Shown in pieces: positions 34,746 through 44,099 of a stretch of DNA of 64,000 nucleotides. The position numbers and the translations under genes are program-made. The notes under the pieces were generated by a model. It did not search any database and was not told the origin of the DNA. It saw only the letters and a list, made by a program, of their open reading frames with translations. Origin of the DNA: Stereum hirsutum FP-91666 SS1 (Eukaryota > Basidiomycota > Agaricomycetes > Russulales > Stereaceae); the NCBI RefSeq assembly GCF_000264905.1, contig NW_006763132.1:1424514-1488513 (forward strand). The letters run 5' to 3'. How positions within the stretch are numbered: the first letter of the stretch is position 1; every line of letters starts with the position of its first letter.

Positions 34746-35473
34746 AGTTCCCGTACAATACTCTTGCAGTCTGCTCACCTCTTCGTAAAATCATCTGACA
34801 CTTGCAATGCAGATGTCACAACCTAGAGCCCTCTCTATATTTTGTCTTCTCGCACAATCAAGAGACAAAGTCGGAAGCTCTGTGGCAGAATAGGGGCTTC
34901 GGGCTTGTTCCTGGTCCATTCATGCCGGACAAGCGACCTATACCGCAAGATTCAGTCTTCGGAATGCACATCGTAGCTCTATTATTTCAAGGGACTTTGT
35001 TTGATTACCCTGTATGTTTCTCGTGGGCGGTCTTTTCATTGTCAATATCATATGCAGTCACACATCGAAAACCGGAGAGATATGTCATTGCAGCAAAGCG
35101 GGAGTTCAAAGTGTGTAGATACAAAAGCAGATCAAAGCACAACTAAACTGGGGATACGAGAAGCGTGACACACAGCATGACTGCACTGGGAAAATGGAAG
35201 AGAATGAGAATGTAAAAACAAGGCGCGAGATCCCAACTCTACCTCTGAAAACCGAAGTGGTTAGTGAGATGTTTCGGTGTGCTATGGGGGATACAGGATA
35301 GAAATTACTTACCCTTCCTATGCGAGCAATCATAGACTACGACGTACAACGGGTGATTTAGGAAGTGGGTACGGGGGCGAAGGAATTGTGATCAAACCCG
35401 AACTGGTTGTAGAACTCGTCCACGTTGACGCTTCACGGAGGGTTCAGTGCGTAGACCAAGAGCAAAAAGTAGT
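34746..35473. other. Region with competing open frames, no firm gene
   Basis: A plus-strand frame at 34802-35011 (ending GMHIVALLFQGTLFDYP) can join through a GTATGT..TGCAG intron to SHIENRRDMSLQQSGSSKC, ending TGA near 35169. This is a plausible short gene without a recognised domain. Nothing else is supported. Confidence 0.3.
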
Positions 35474-36355
35474 TTATGATACGCACCTACGGCCTTGGAA
35501 GATTAATTCCTCTTCCTCATACGCCGCAACCAGGTGAGCAGTGCTGTATGCGAGGAGATCGAGGACCTGGGCATAGCAGGCGATGGAGTGGATCCAACTG
35601 GCCAGTGACACCTGTCGGAGTGGGTCATCATCTCGCGGGCCCCACCAGTCTTTGCGGAGCTCCGCAACGACATTGAGACGCGTCTGCAAGTGGTTTTTGA
35701 GGCCTTTTACGAGGACGGCACAGCTTTCCTCGTCTCCGAAAGCATCTAGGGCGTCCTCGACTATGTCCTTGGCAGCCCGCATACTGGACTGCAGGTTGGT
35801 ATTGGAGGTGGTGATGGCGAGGACCTGCCAACATGGATCTGGGTGCGATTCGCCTGCTGGAAGCGCCAACCGGTTACTGTACCCTCTACCGGCATTGTTG
35901 CAAGTTAAAAAAAAGGATTATGATCGTGAAAAGATGGTAAGGGCGTACTGTTCTTTGAGTTGGGCGGTTCGCTTCTCGATCTTCTCGAGATACAAGGCCC
36001 ACTCCTCCTCCGAAATTTGGTGTTCGCATTTCCGTTCATAGATCTCGTCGAAACGAAAGTACTTGCTGATCTTGTTGTGGGGTTTCGCTTCGGGATGGTG
36101 AGCTACATCGGAGGTAAGAGCTCACCTGACGCTGGAAGATGGAAGAAAAAACCTACCACGAAGAAGAAAGCTCGCATACTCCTTGTTGAGATAGGTAGGC
36201 ACCCTACCCTCAGGCCAGTCAATCGTGAAGAAATCGACTTTGTCGAGCCCAAGGCAGGCTTCGTTCATCTCCTGCTCGGGTCCAGGGGTGTCGGTTTCCT
36301 GCTCCGGACCAAGGCCATCTCCTACCGTCTCCTGTACAACCTCAGGAGTAGCCAT
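35474..36355 (-). CDS. Unknown cargo protein of the KDZ element
   Basis: Three exons keep phase: 36355-36157 (MATPEVVQETVGDGLG.. FTIDWPEGRVPTYLNKEY), 36102-35949 (KISKYFRFDEIYERKCEHQ.. YLEKIEKRTAQLKE) and 35876-35474 (ITTSNTNLQSSMRAAKDIVE.. LASWIHSIACYAQVL), about 250 residues. The middle is charged and probably helical; the C-terminal part has an amphipathic helix pattern. No known domain or catalytic motif is seen. A longer frame extends upstream to 36586, but the chosen ATG gives the first acidic, protein-like segment. It may end earlier or later by splicing at CGTAG/GTGCGT near 35487. It lies in tandem with the other minus-strand cargo genes. Confidence 0.6.
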
Positions 36356-37097
36356 AGGGAAACGAAGTGAAGGGACCGTAGAGATGAATGGTGACTGGTG
36401 AGGGAGTACTATGCCGAGAGGGAAACGAAGCCACAGAGAGCGAGAGCGGGGCAGAGAGCGAGAGGGAAGCAAAGCGAGAAGGGAAATACAACCTAGAGGA
36501 CGTCGACGATGGCGGCGTGAGGCAAGCATGAGGCGAACGTGAGGTAGACAGGGCCATTCGGCTACGCATGAAGTCGTAGTGCCCATTGTAGTGCACTACG
36601 TGTTGCGCTGCGGGAAACCGACAACCGGAGACACATCAGACGTGGGCGCTTGTTTGTAGCGACGCTACGAAGACATTCGGACTCCGCTCGGCGAGAGGGT
36701 GGCTCTTTTTCCAGTGCCACTCGTCGAGGGACTTCAAGGGATCGCACCAATGCAAGGTGGCCAGACTCACAGCGGTAATCACAACGATAGGCAGCATATC
36801 ACATTTCTCAAAACGACAGTATGTACATCCAAAACAAACAAGACAGAGCACAAAGCACGGCAGAACAAGAAGATAACAAAGACGAAAAGGATAGCAAGAC
36901 AGCAGCGAATGGCAACGACGTATGTACAAAGGATTGGGATGGAGAATGGGTGCGACAAGAGAAAGGTCTAAAAGAAGAATAAATAAAACTACACATATGG
37001 TCCAACCTCCACACCGTCGCTGTTGTCCTCCTCTACTACGACATCTCACCCAGCCCTACCCATCCACCCCCTCCCGACTTATCCGCTACTTCCGCAC
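36356..37097. other. Intergenic DNA inside the KDZ element
   Basis: No gene is supported. Frames near 36636-37049 and 36699-36971 overlap antisense and lack motifs. The stretch separates the stop of the RNase H1-N-like gene (37098) from the start of the unknown gene at 36355, both on the minus strand. Confidence 0.45.
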
Positions 37098-38423
37098 TCA
37101 ACGAGAGCGCACCCGAACCACGCCCTGCGCTATCGCGAGAGCGAAAGCGGCCTGCGCATCCTGCGGGTTCTTGTAGGAGACGACGACGGCACGCTTGATG
37201 AACAACACTTGGTCCGCAGCCTCACACCTAGATTAGAGGAGTTAGTATGATTGTCGGAATTGTACTGACGATGAAAGGAGAAACTTACCAATCACGGAAC
37301 ACGCCAACGCGTCTACCCTGTGTAACGACATACGTTGTCAACGAGGATTCGGGAGGGGGAGGGAGGCCTGCAGGAGTCGGGATCGGCGATGGGAGCGGTC
37401 GCTGACCACGATATCCCGGCTCCGCGTGGACGAGACCCTTGCGAAGCATATCGGCGAAATGTATATGGGCCTCCCTCTCCGTGGGATGGCCCTTGTATAA
37501 CTGACCCGGGGTACCGAAAACCGCAAGACGGGTGTCCGACCTATATGGACCAATAATAATCAGCATCGAGGGGTGTAGGAATGCAAAGACGGAACTCACC
37601 AGCTTGTGAACACACCGGGCTGCCATGCTTTGATCGCACTAAACGCCTTATACTTTGGGCGGCGCGTGGCCGAGAGAGGAAACTCGGGGCGAAGTTGACG
37701 GGGGTTCGTAAGGACGACGACGCTCCGTACGCTCGCTCCTGGGACACCCTGGGTAAGATCCGCAGCCTCTGCCCTGAGAGCCTGTGAGTATCGTGAGATT
37801 CGAGGTAACATGCGAGACATACCAATGATTGACAATCTTCGGCGAGGCCAACTTTGGCGTGTCGACGGCGTAAACCTTGTTCGCACGGTTGAGGTTAGGG
37901 GCCAAAGGAGCGGGAGGGGCGGGGACGAGTGAGGCATCCTGACGCGCGTCAGACGAGGGCAGGGGGGACGATGGGGACGGGGACGGGGACGGGGACGGGG
38001 ACGAGGACGAGGTAGACGAAGACGAGGTAGACAAGGCCAGTGGGGGAGATGAAGGCGCGATAGGAGCCGGTTGAGTAAGAGGTTCAGAATCAATGGGGAC
38101 GACGGCTAGCGGATTTGCTCAACGGTTAGCAACGGAATGGAATACAGAAAACGGGAATACGACGCACCCAGAGTGCCAGGCTGTGCCTCGACCGTCATAA
38201 CGCTCATCGCCGCCGCCAGCCATGCCTCGTCGTCCGAGCCATCATAGTTTGTGCTCTCGTACGCCGTTGCCCACGACTCCGAAGTGGAGTCATCGTCCGC
38301 TTCGTCCGAGGAGGCGCTATCGTCCTCGTTGTCGTGAGAAGTGCGGAGAGGGAGAGAGGGGAGGGAACGGGAACGACGAGAGGGGAGAGGGGACATCGCG
38401 AAGACGTGGGGAATGATGGCCAA
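37098..38423 (-). CDS. Protein with two RNase H1 N-terminal-like (hybrid-binding) modules
   Basis: Five exons: 38423-38168, 38105-37823, 37773-37600, 37540-37289, 37227-37098, all joining in phase, about 365 residues. The N-terminal half is Ser/Asp- and Ser/Pro-rich (a (PS)n run from a GGGGAC repeat near 37970-38010). The first module is KYKAFSAIKAWQPGVFTSW then SDTRLAVFGTPGQLYKGHPT. The second is TYVVTQGRRVGVFRDW then CEAADQVLFIKRAVVVSYKN and DAQAAFALAIAQG. Both match the Y.V..G...GVF..W....... V.......K.F.....A layout of the caulimovirus viroplasmin/RNase H1 N-terminal domain, which binds RNA-DNA hybrids or dsRNA. There is no RNase H catalytic domain. An alternative ATG lies at 38396. A role in handling hybrids at the element is inference. 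Confidence 0.75.
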
Positions 38424-38600
38424 GATGATTGCCGACGACTATTATAAGCCGTACTTCAACTCTCGGCAAAGAGCGAGACTTCATCGGGCAGCATCGGAAC
38501 TGATCACACGTGGCCGCCGGTACGCGTTGACGCGTTGACGCGTTGTGGGCGGTTGTTTTTTTTTTTTTCTGAACCGGGGATTTTCTTCCGACACCTCACC
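38424..38600. promoter_or_regulatory. Divergent promoter with three ACGCGT boxes
   Basis: This 177 bp separates the start of the RNase H1-N-like gene (minus) from the start of the large cargo gene (plus). ACGCGT lies at 38522-38527, 38530-38535 and 38538-38543, as three tandem TGACGCGT-type units, followed by a run of T near 38560-38570. The MCB-type boxes repeat the pattern upstream of the TET/JBP gene and suggest shared MBF control. Confidence 0.65.
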
Positions 38601-41600
38601 ATGGCGGACGCGTCACAGCCTACAGCCCTCCAAACCGATGCTGGACTCTCTTCACCTACCGCTCTTTTTGCGGGTGCCTCTGCTTGTCTTTCTGGACAGT
38701 TATCATCCGGTCACGCCGCCATCATTCCATCAACTTCCGGAAGAGGTGAAGTTCTTTTCCCATCCAGGACATCTTCTCCAGGGACCGCCGCGGCCTCGCA
38801 TTCACCTAGTCCGGACACATCTGCTCCCACGACCACGATCCCGACCTCGACCTCAACCTCTACGGCTCCCACGTTTTCTGCTGATGCCACGACTTCCTCA
38901 TCGTCCACGATCCCAACCTCGACCTCGACCTCGACCTCGACCGCAACCTCTACCGCTCCCACGACATCCTCTTTCGATGCCACGACCTCCTCATCGTCCA
39001 CGAACCCGACTCCCTCAGCAAGTCTAGTAACTCCTACAACGTCCCCGGTAGACCTTCCGACGCGCAAGGGCCCCAAAGGCGCACGGAATCTCGGGCCGAA
39101 GGAGAAGGGGAAACCGGGCCGGAAATCTCAGTGGCCTCCCAAAAAACTCGCCTTCCTCGAAGCGCACCTCGCAGACTGTCTCGCCAGCGACAACCGCAAG
39201 AGTTTCTATAACCGGTTCCTCTACATCTGGTTCAAAGTGTTCGGGTTGGAACTTCCGTTGCGGGCAGATCCGGATGGTGAGGTCGACGAGAAGGAGTCCC
39301 TTTCGGTGCCAGATGTAGTCGAGGAGTTGACAAAGGAACAGCGGGAGAAGAGGGCCACGGAAAGTAAATCCTGCCATCAGGTGCGTCACATCTACGTCTG
39401 TTATTGTTCTTTACTGACACATACATCATTTTGGTTCGTTTTTTTCCCTTAGATTCTCTCCAATTGGTTCCGTGCCCGCATGCAGCGGTGCTCGAAGGTG
39501 GCTGATCCCGCTGCTGCCTTGGCCGAGTTCCTCGACGGTCCGTCTTCCGACGCGCAAGGTTCAGGTCGTAAGAAGCCCATCCTACAGTACTACAGCACGC
39601 GGTACTGGAACGAGCGTATCCTCGTACGATATCGAATCATACGGTGTCGACACGAGCAGGATTGGGAGGACCTCGTTGCATCCGGTCAGTCGGAAGGTCA
39701 CAAGCCCCCGTTGATCATTTCTGCGATCTCGGAGGCGGTCGGAGAGGCCTGGGCTGCAGAATCCGAGGAATTCAAGACGGAGCTGGAGGCAGAGAGAGAC
39801 ACCGAGTACGCGAAGGCGAAGGAGGCTCCGACCGAGAGTGCGCCCGCAGAGCGTACACCGGCGGAATATCAACAGTACGTCGTGTATTTTCATCTCTTTC
39901 TTTCTTTCTTTCACTCATAACTCCTCAATATCCGGACTTGTTGGGAGTAGCGCCATCGATCGCGCCGCTGTCCTCCTCGAGCCAGTGGTTAACGCCATCT
40001 ACACGAAGATGGGCCTGGTCAGCACTCTCATTATTGCTGGCCCTATGCCAGACTGTGGGGGGCAGATCAAGCTCCGCGCGTGCGTATTTGTTTTGTTTCT
40101 ATTTCTTACTTCAGTACTAACTGATGTTCTTTTTCATAGCCTTACCTATGGCCGTACGATGGATTTTCACCAGCAAACGTTCGATGAGGCCATGAGGGAT
40201 CCATACTTCGACGTCTGTCGCGCAATGCATGCATTCGCAAAGAGATGTTTCCGTAAGTCTTTCCTTTGCTGTTAATGCTTGCTTTATCGCATTCTGACAG
40301 TTTCATATTCTGATCAATAGCGCAGTCTGTCTGCGACTCGAGAGCACTGCGACCCGACGTTGGCGCAAGCACTACCGAGTCGGGCTCTCCAGCAGGCCCA
40401 CCGACAGACCTGCCACCGCTGCTCGACCCCTCGGATTCCATCCCCAACCTCGATATACCTCTCGACGCCGCTTTCCAGGCTCCCCACGCCCGCAATGCTC
40501 CTCACGCCCCCTACACTCTTGATGCCCGCAATGCTCTCACTCCCAGTATTCCCTGGGCTCCCGATGTCCCCGACGATCTCGATGCCCCTAATGCCCCTAA
40601 TGCCCCCGATACTCCCAACACCTGCAATTCCCGCAACGTCTCCGATGTCGAGCGTGTACCAGAACCCCGTCCCGCCTCCCCTGATGCGTCTTCAGAACCC
40701 GCGGAGTCCCAAGGTACAGCCAAGGCCCCACATCAAGGGCCTGCTTGGCGACGAACTCGCAACAAAGCAGCCAGGCCTAATAACCGCACGCCGGCACTCG
40801 ATGCAGAGCCTCATAATGATACGCAAACCTCCACTAACGATATTTGGGTGCCCGATACCCCTCCGGACGAGACTGGCCCTCCTAATGCATGTAGGCCACC
40901 GTCCTCCCTCCTCCCGTCCACCGTCGCGGATTTCCACCAGCAGGAACAGTCTGGCACTGTTTCGAAGCCCGCTGAGAAGCACAACGCAACCTTCGCCCTG
41001 GATCCTGCCCTTATGGGCCCCGATTATCTTCCAGGAGCTGAGGGTTCCTTTGCTTCCGCTTCCGCCTCCGCCTCCACCGCCTCCTTCGCAGTCACCGCCA
41101 GCTCTACCTCCGCCGTCGCCAGTGCCTCTACTCCCTCCCACAGCACTACTCCCGCCAACGCCACTTCTGCCAACGCCACTTCCGCCAACGCCACCCCCGC
41201 CAATGCCGCTACTCCCCTCAGCACCAGCGCTACTCCCGTCACAGCCACCGGTGCTACCGCAATCACAGCCGCCGGCACTACCCCTGCAACCGCAGCTGTC
41301 AGCGCTGCCCCTTCCGCCGCCTCCAGCACCTCCAATACCACTCCTGGTACCAACCCCGCCATCGTCGCCACCCCCGCCATCGTCGCCACCCCCGCCATCG
41401 TCGCCACCCCCGCCATCGTCGCCACCCCCGCCATCGTCGCCACCCCCACCATCGTCGCCACCGCTGTGCCAACTATCCCTGCCTCAAAATATCCCGAACC
41501 GTCTCTTCCACAGTCTTCAGCAAGACCCCTTCCTCGTCGATTGCCTATGGCGCCCGGACCTCTCTCAGCGGCTTCGCGAACCACGCTGCCAACCAATACG

Positions 41601-42551
41601 CCATCGCCCAATGCCGCGCAACACCACCACTCTCCCAATTCGACAGCGCCTCTCCATCCCGCTCCGGAGTCGCTACAGTCATCGCCACACGTTCCCGATG
41701 CCTCCGAGAAAGCGCCGTTGGAGCGGCTGAAGACTGCCGTCAATACGAAGGGGCTCTGTCCGAAGATGAACGAGTATTATAGGCTTTTTGCAGATGGTCA
41801 CAAGAAGGGTGGTCCGTGGGTTCGGTGTATCGAGGCCTTCACTGCTATCGAGATGTTTGACGGTCAGCCGGTGAGTTTTTTTATTGGGTCTTGTTATCAT
41901 TTGCGCTCGTACTTACTGATCGCTCTTATAGGTTGAAAAGAATGGGAGAAGGTTCTCATGTGATGACAGGCCTGCACAGGTTAGTGCCTGGATCAAAGCC
42001 GGCAGAGATGTCGAGGACGTTGGCATCGACAGGATCGGACTGTGGAAGGAGAAGTGGTGGAAGTGGTGGCAGAACCTCGTGCCCGGTAGGATGGTGGTCA
42101 AAGGCGATCCACAAGGCTCAGCGAACACGGATGCGTTCTCATTGAAAAGTTTTGATGTAAGTACGAGCTGTGGGATTGTGCTGGTGATGATGACGCTGTC
42201 CTGGTGGGGGGCGAGTGCATGGACTGCCGGGGGTACTGAGGTACGGGAATGGGAGGAGGCTGTGGCAGAGGTGGAGTTTGTCCTGTCGGACCTGTTGAGG
42301 TCAAAGGAAGCAGCTGCTGAGAAGGAGAACGACGAAGAGGAGGAAGAGGAAGGATCGGGCTCCGATGAAGATCAAGTGGCACAACCGGGTTCGCCAGTAC
42401 TTGGGAAGCGTAAAACCAGGTAAGCCTTAAATGATCATCAAATACTCTGTAGCCCCAATCTCATGGATATAATAGGAGTGCAGCTGTCAATCCAAGCCCT
42501 GTCAAATCCCACGGAGCCCGTCGACGAGAGAACAAAAGGCAACGTCACTAG
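38601..42551 (+). CDS. Large Ser/Thr/Ala-rich KDZ cargo protein, conserved Agaricomycete type
   Basis: Start at CACCATGG (38601). Seven exons join in phase: 38601-39380, 39453-39874, 39951-40079, 40140-40252, 40321-41870, 41932-42419, 42476-42551, about 1,185 residues. Residues 1-170 are Ser/Thr-rich. Next comes a basic GPKEKGKPGRKSQWPPKK with a conserved-looking LAFLEAHLADCLAS..FYNRFL block, then YYSTRYWNERI and LVSTLIIAGPMPDCGGQIK. A long low-complexity region follows, with an 18 bp repeat coding IVATPA near 41360-41468. The C-terminus has NEYYRLFADGHKKGGPWVRC, IGLWKEKWWKWWQNLVPGR, CGIVLVMMTLSWWG and a basic KRKTR tail. From memory this resembles a family of uncharacterised Agaricomycete proteins with a WW-rich C-terminal motif; function unknown. 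An antisense-like proline-rich frame inside exon 5 is a shadow. Confidence 0.75.
41360..41468 (+). repeat. 18 bp coding minisatellite (IVATPA)n
   Basis: About six near-perfect tandem copies of ATCGTCGCCACCCCCGCC lie inside exon 5 of the large cargo gene. The 18 bp length keeps the reading frame, so copy number can vary without frameshift. Confidence 0.9.
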
Positions 42552-43049
42552 GTGGCCCCTACGCCACATTCCTTCCATGTGCTTTCATCATCCCAGCCCC
42601 GACCTTCCATACACCCTACGACCTTCATTCATTCAGTTAGGCCCTGTCGCTTTGCCCCTGCTCCTCCCCCTGCTATCTTCCTCTCCATTGCTTTCCAATT
42701 TGCATTTTAAATGTTTTGTATATTATTACTATTTTTATGTAGATTCTTTCGATCTTTCTGTAGATTACTGGCTCCATTAATATAGAACTGAACCTCACTA
42801 TTTAGGAAGGGACATGCAAGTAGAGGCTAATCCCCAGGATTGGTGCTACGAGGATAGTAGGCCACAGGGTGCTGGGTGATGACCAAGCTGCATCCTGATT
42901 AGGATGTGAGGATGTAAGCGAGTGCAGCCCAAGCCGTCCCAATATGGGCATACCAATATTGAGTGCAGTGGAAGTATTGGAACAGCGCTTGAACAGCCAT
43001 ATATGGAAGCATATTTGAGCCCCGCCAGCAAAAGGATGGGGAGAGTGCT
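42552..43049. other. Right end of KDZ element, non-coding
   Basis: No gene is supported. The stretch contains small inverted words such as CCAATATGGGCATACCAATATTG near 42938 and leads into the right terminal array. Confidence 0.5.
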
Positions 43050-43147
43050 CATTATAATGAGAGCCCCGCCCCGCCATACAGTGGAGACGGGATTGCTGTC
43101 TCTCATTATAATGTGGTTTGACGGCACTACCGTCACTCATTATAATG
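43050..43147 (-). repeat. Right terminal array of CATTATAATG palindromes (3 copies)
   Basis: The palindrome lies at 43050-43059, 43104-43113 and 43138-43147. Reading inward from the outer edge, the first spacer (TGACGGTAGTGCCGTCA, in reverse) and the 34 bp step match the left array. The inner spacer is longer here (54 bp). One copy fewer than on the left. Confidence 0.85.
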
Positions 43148-43250
43148 ACCCCACATGCTCTGGTGGAGAATTCTGGGGAACCCAATATCGGTTCCTCAGC
43201 TATATTTATACTAAATACAGTAAACTATTATACAAGGCATCAGTAAAGTA

Positions 43251-43698
43251 CTGTACTTTTACGGGCTATCGTTCCATTTCAAATACCCGGATGTTGCCGA
43301 AATCTGACATCACGTCTGTCTCCTCGTTCTGTGGGCGGATGGGACAGGGGACGATGTTCCAAGGTAAGATCAAATTTACAGGTCTGGCGAGTGGAAACGG
43401 TAGTCTCGGTTTGGTCGATGGGTTGGAGCCGGGGGGATAGAGGTACCTGAGCCCGAGGAGTTTGGTCGGGGGAAGCGTCGTCGTGTTCAGACGACGAAGT
43501 TTGATGGTTTTGTGGGTCTTTGAGGTGGTCTTTTACTTGTGCTTATTTTTTGTTTGTTTAAATACATTTCTATGCTTTTTACCGAATGTCACACAAAATT
43601 GTTCTCCACGGGGATAAATGGTGGGACAGTCACGGTGAAATTGTTCGTTCTCGAGCGATGTGGGACGTGGGACAGAACGATAGCCCGTAAAAGTACAG
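43251..43698. mobile_element. TA-flanked MITE 2 (Tc1/mariner-like)
   Basis: A perfect 26 bp inverted repeat at 43249-43274 and 43675-43700 includes TA at each outer edge, so the element would be 448 bp with termini CTGTACTTTTACGGGC and TA duplications. Inside, around 43440-43524, a frame reading EVPEPEEFGRGKRRR then FDGFVGL-stop looks like the tail of a captured or relic gene. No transposase. Confidence 0.65.
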
Positions 43699-44091
43699 TA
43701 GACACATTTGTTTCCGGATGTTTCCGCTTGTTTCGCTTGTTTCGCTTGTTTACTGTGAGCGGAGAGCTGTCCTTGTTCCGTGCAAGCATCATTCGGGCCA
43801 AAACTAGCAAAACTGGCGAAAACTACAGAGCATGCGCACAGAACTTCAACTACAATTATTATTGTGGTGAAATCCGCAAGGACCCCGCATCAGCAAAACC
43901 ACACCCCTCTATCGGAACTGCACAAAGTACTGTATGATGTTCAATACCAGAGAACTAGATCTCTGTCCGCAGAACAAATGGCACGTAAACACAAAGGGGT
44001 ACTGAAGTTGAACGGAGTAGAATAATATGATTGTGTTGACTCGGAGCCAACATGGAATGAGGCTGCACCGAAGACACGACAGTAAAGACGT
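43699..44091. other. Repeat-like flank, no gene
   Basis: Contains three TTTCGCTTG-type units near 43735-43752 that recur inverted near 47250-47280 (AAACAAGGCGAAAACAAG). No coding region is supported. Confidence 0.4.
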
Positions 44092-44099
44092 ATAGTAAA
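44092..44099 (+). repeat. Left 8 bp target duplication ATAGTAAA
   Basis: ATAGTAAA here is repeated exactly at 45313-45320 on the other side of the hAT element. Confidence 0.9.

Larger units (their letters stand above)
26109..43164. mobile_element. Candidate 17 kb KDZ transposon with TET/JBP cargo
   Basis: The interval holds a KDZ transposase, a TET/JBP dioxygenase and several further genes with mostly intact frames. Inverted arrays of CATTATAATG bound it (26127-26249 and 43050-43147). The first 50 bp are shared in opposite orientation: CATTATAATGAGTGACGG, AGTGCCGTCA, a second CATTATAATGAG, then CAATCCCGTC. About 18 bp outside each array, GGAGAATTC occurs as a direct repeat (26100-26108, 43165-43173), a candidate target duplication. 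The left boundary is about 30 bp from the hAT end. Boundaries rest on sequence symmetry; the gene content is firm. Confidence 0.75.

Noticed and set aside
40360..41730. 456-residue proline-rich frame
   Set aside because: It lies inside exon 5 of the large cargo gene in another frame. The chosen frame joins in phase with exons on both sides, and the proline run is the same low-complexity DNA read out of frame.
41024..41743. 239-residue Val/Ala-rich minus-strand frame
   Set aside because: Antisense shadow of the same low-complexity exon.
42157..42240. An intron in the last part of the large cargo gene (GTAAGT..CTGAG)
   Set aside because: Reading through gives CGIVLVMMTLSWWG, which fits the family pattern remembered for this C-terminus; the donor is therefore probably not used.
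26127..43147. CATTATAATG itself as the target-site duplication of the KDZ element
   Set aside because: The palindrome recurs several times inside both ends with matched spacing, so it belongs to the element.
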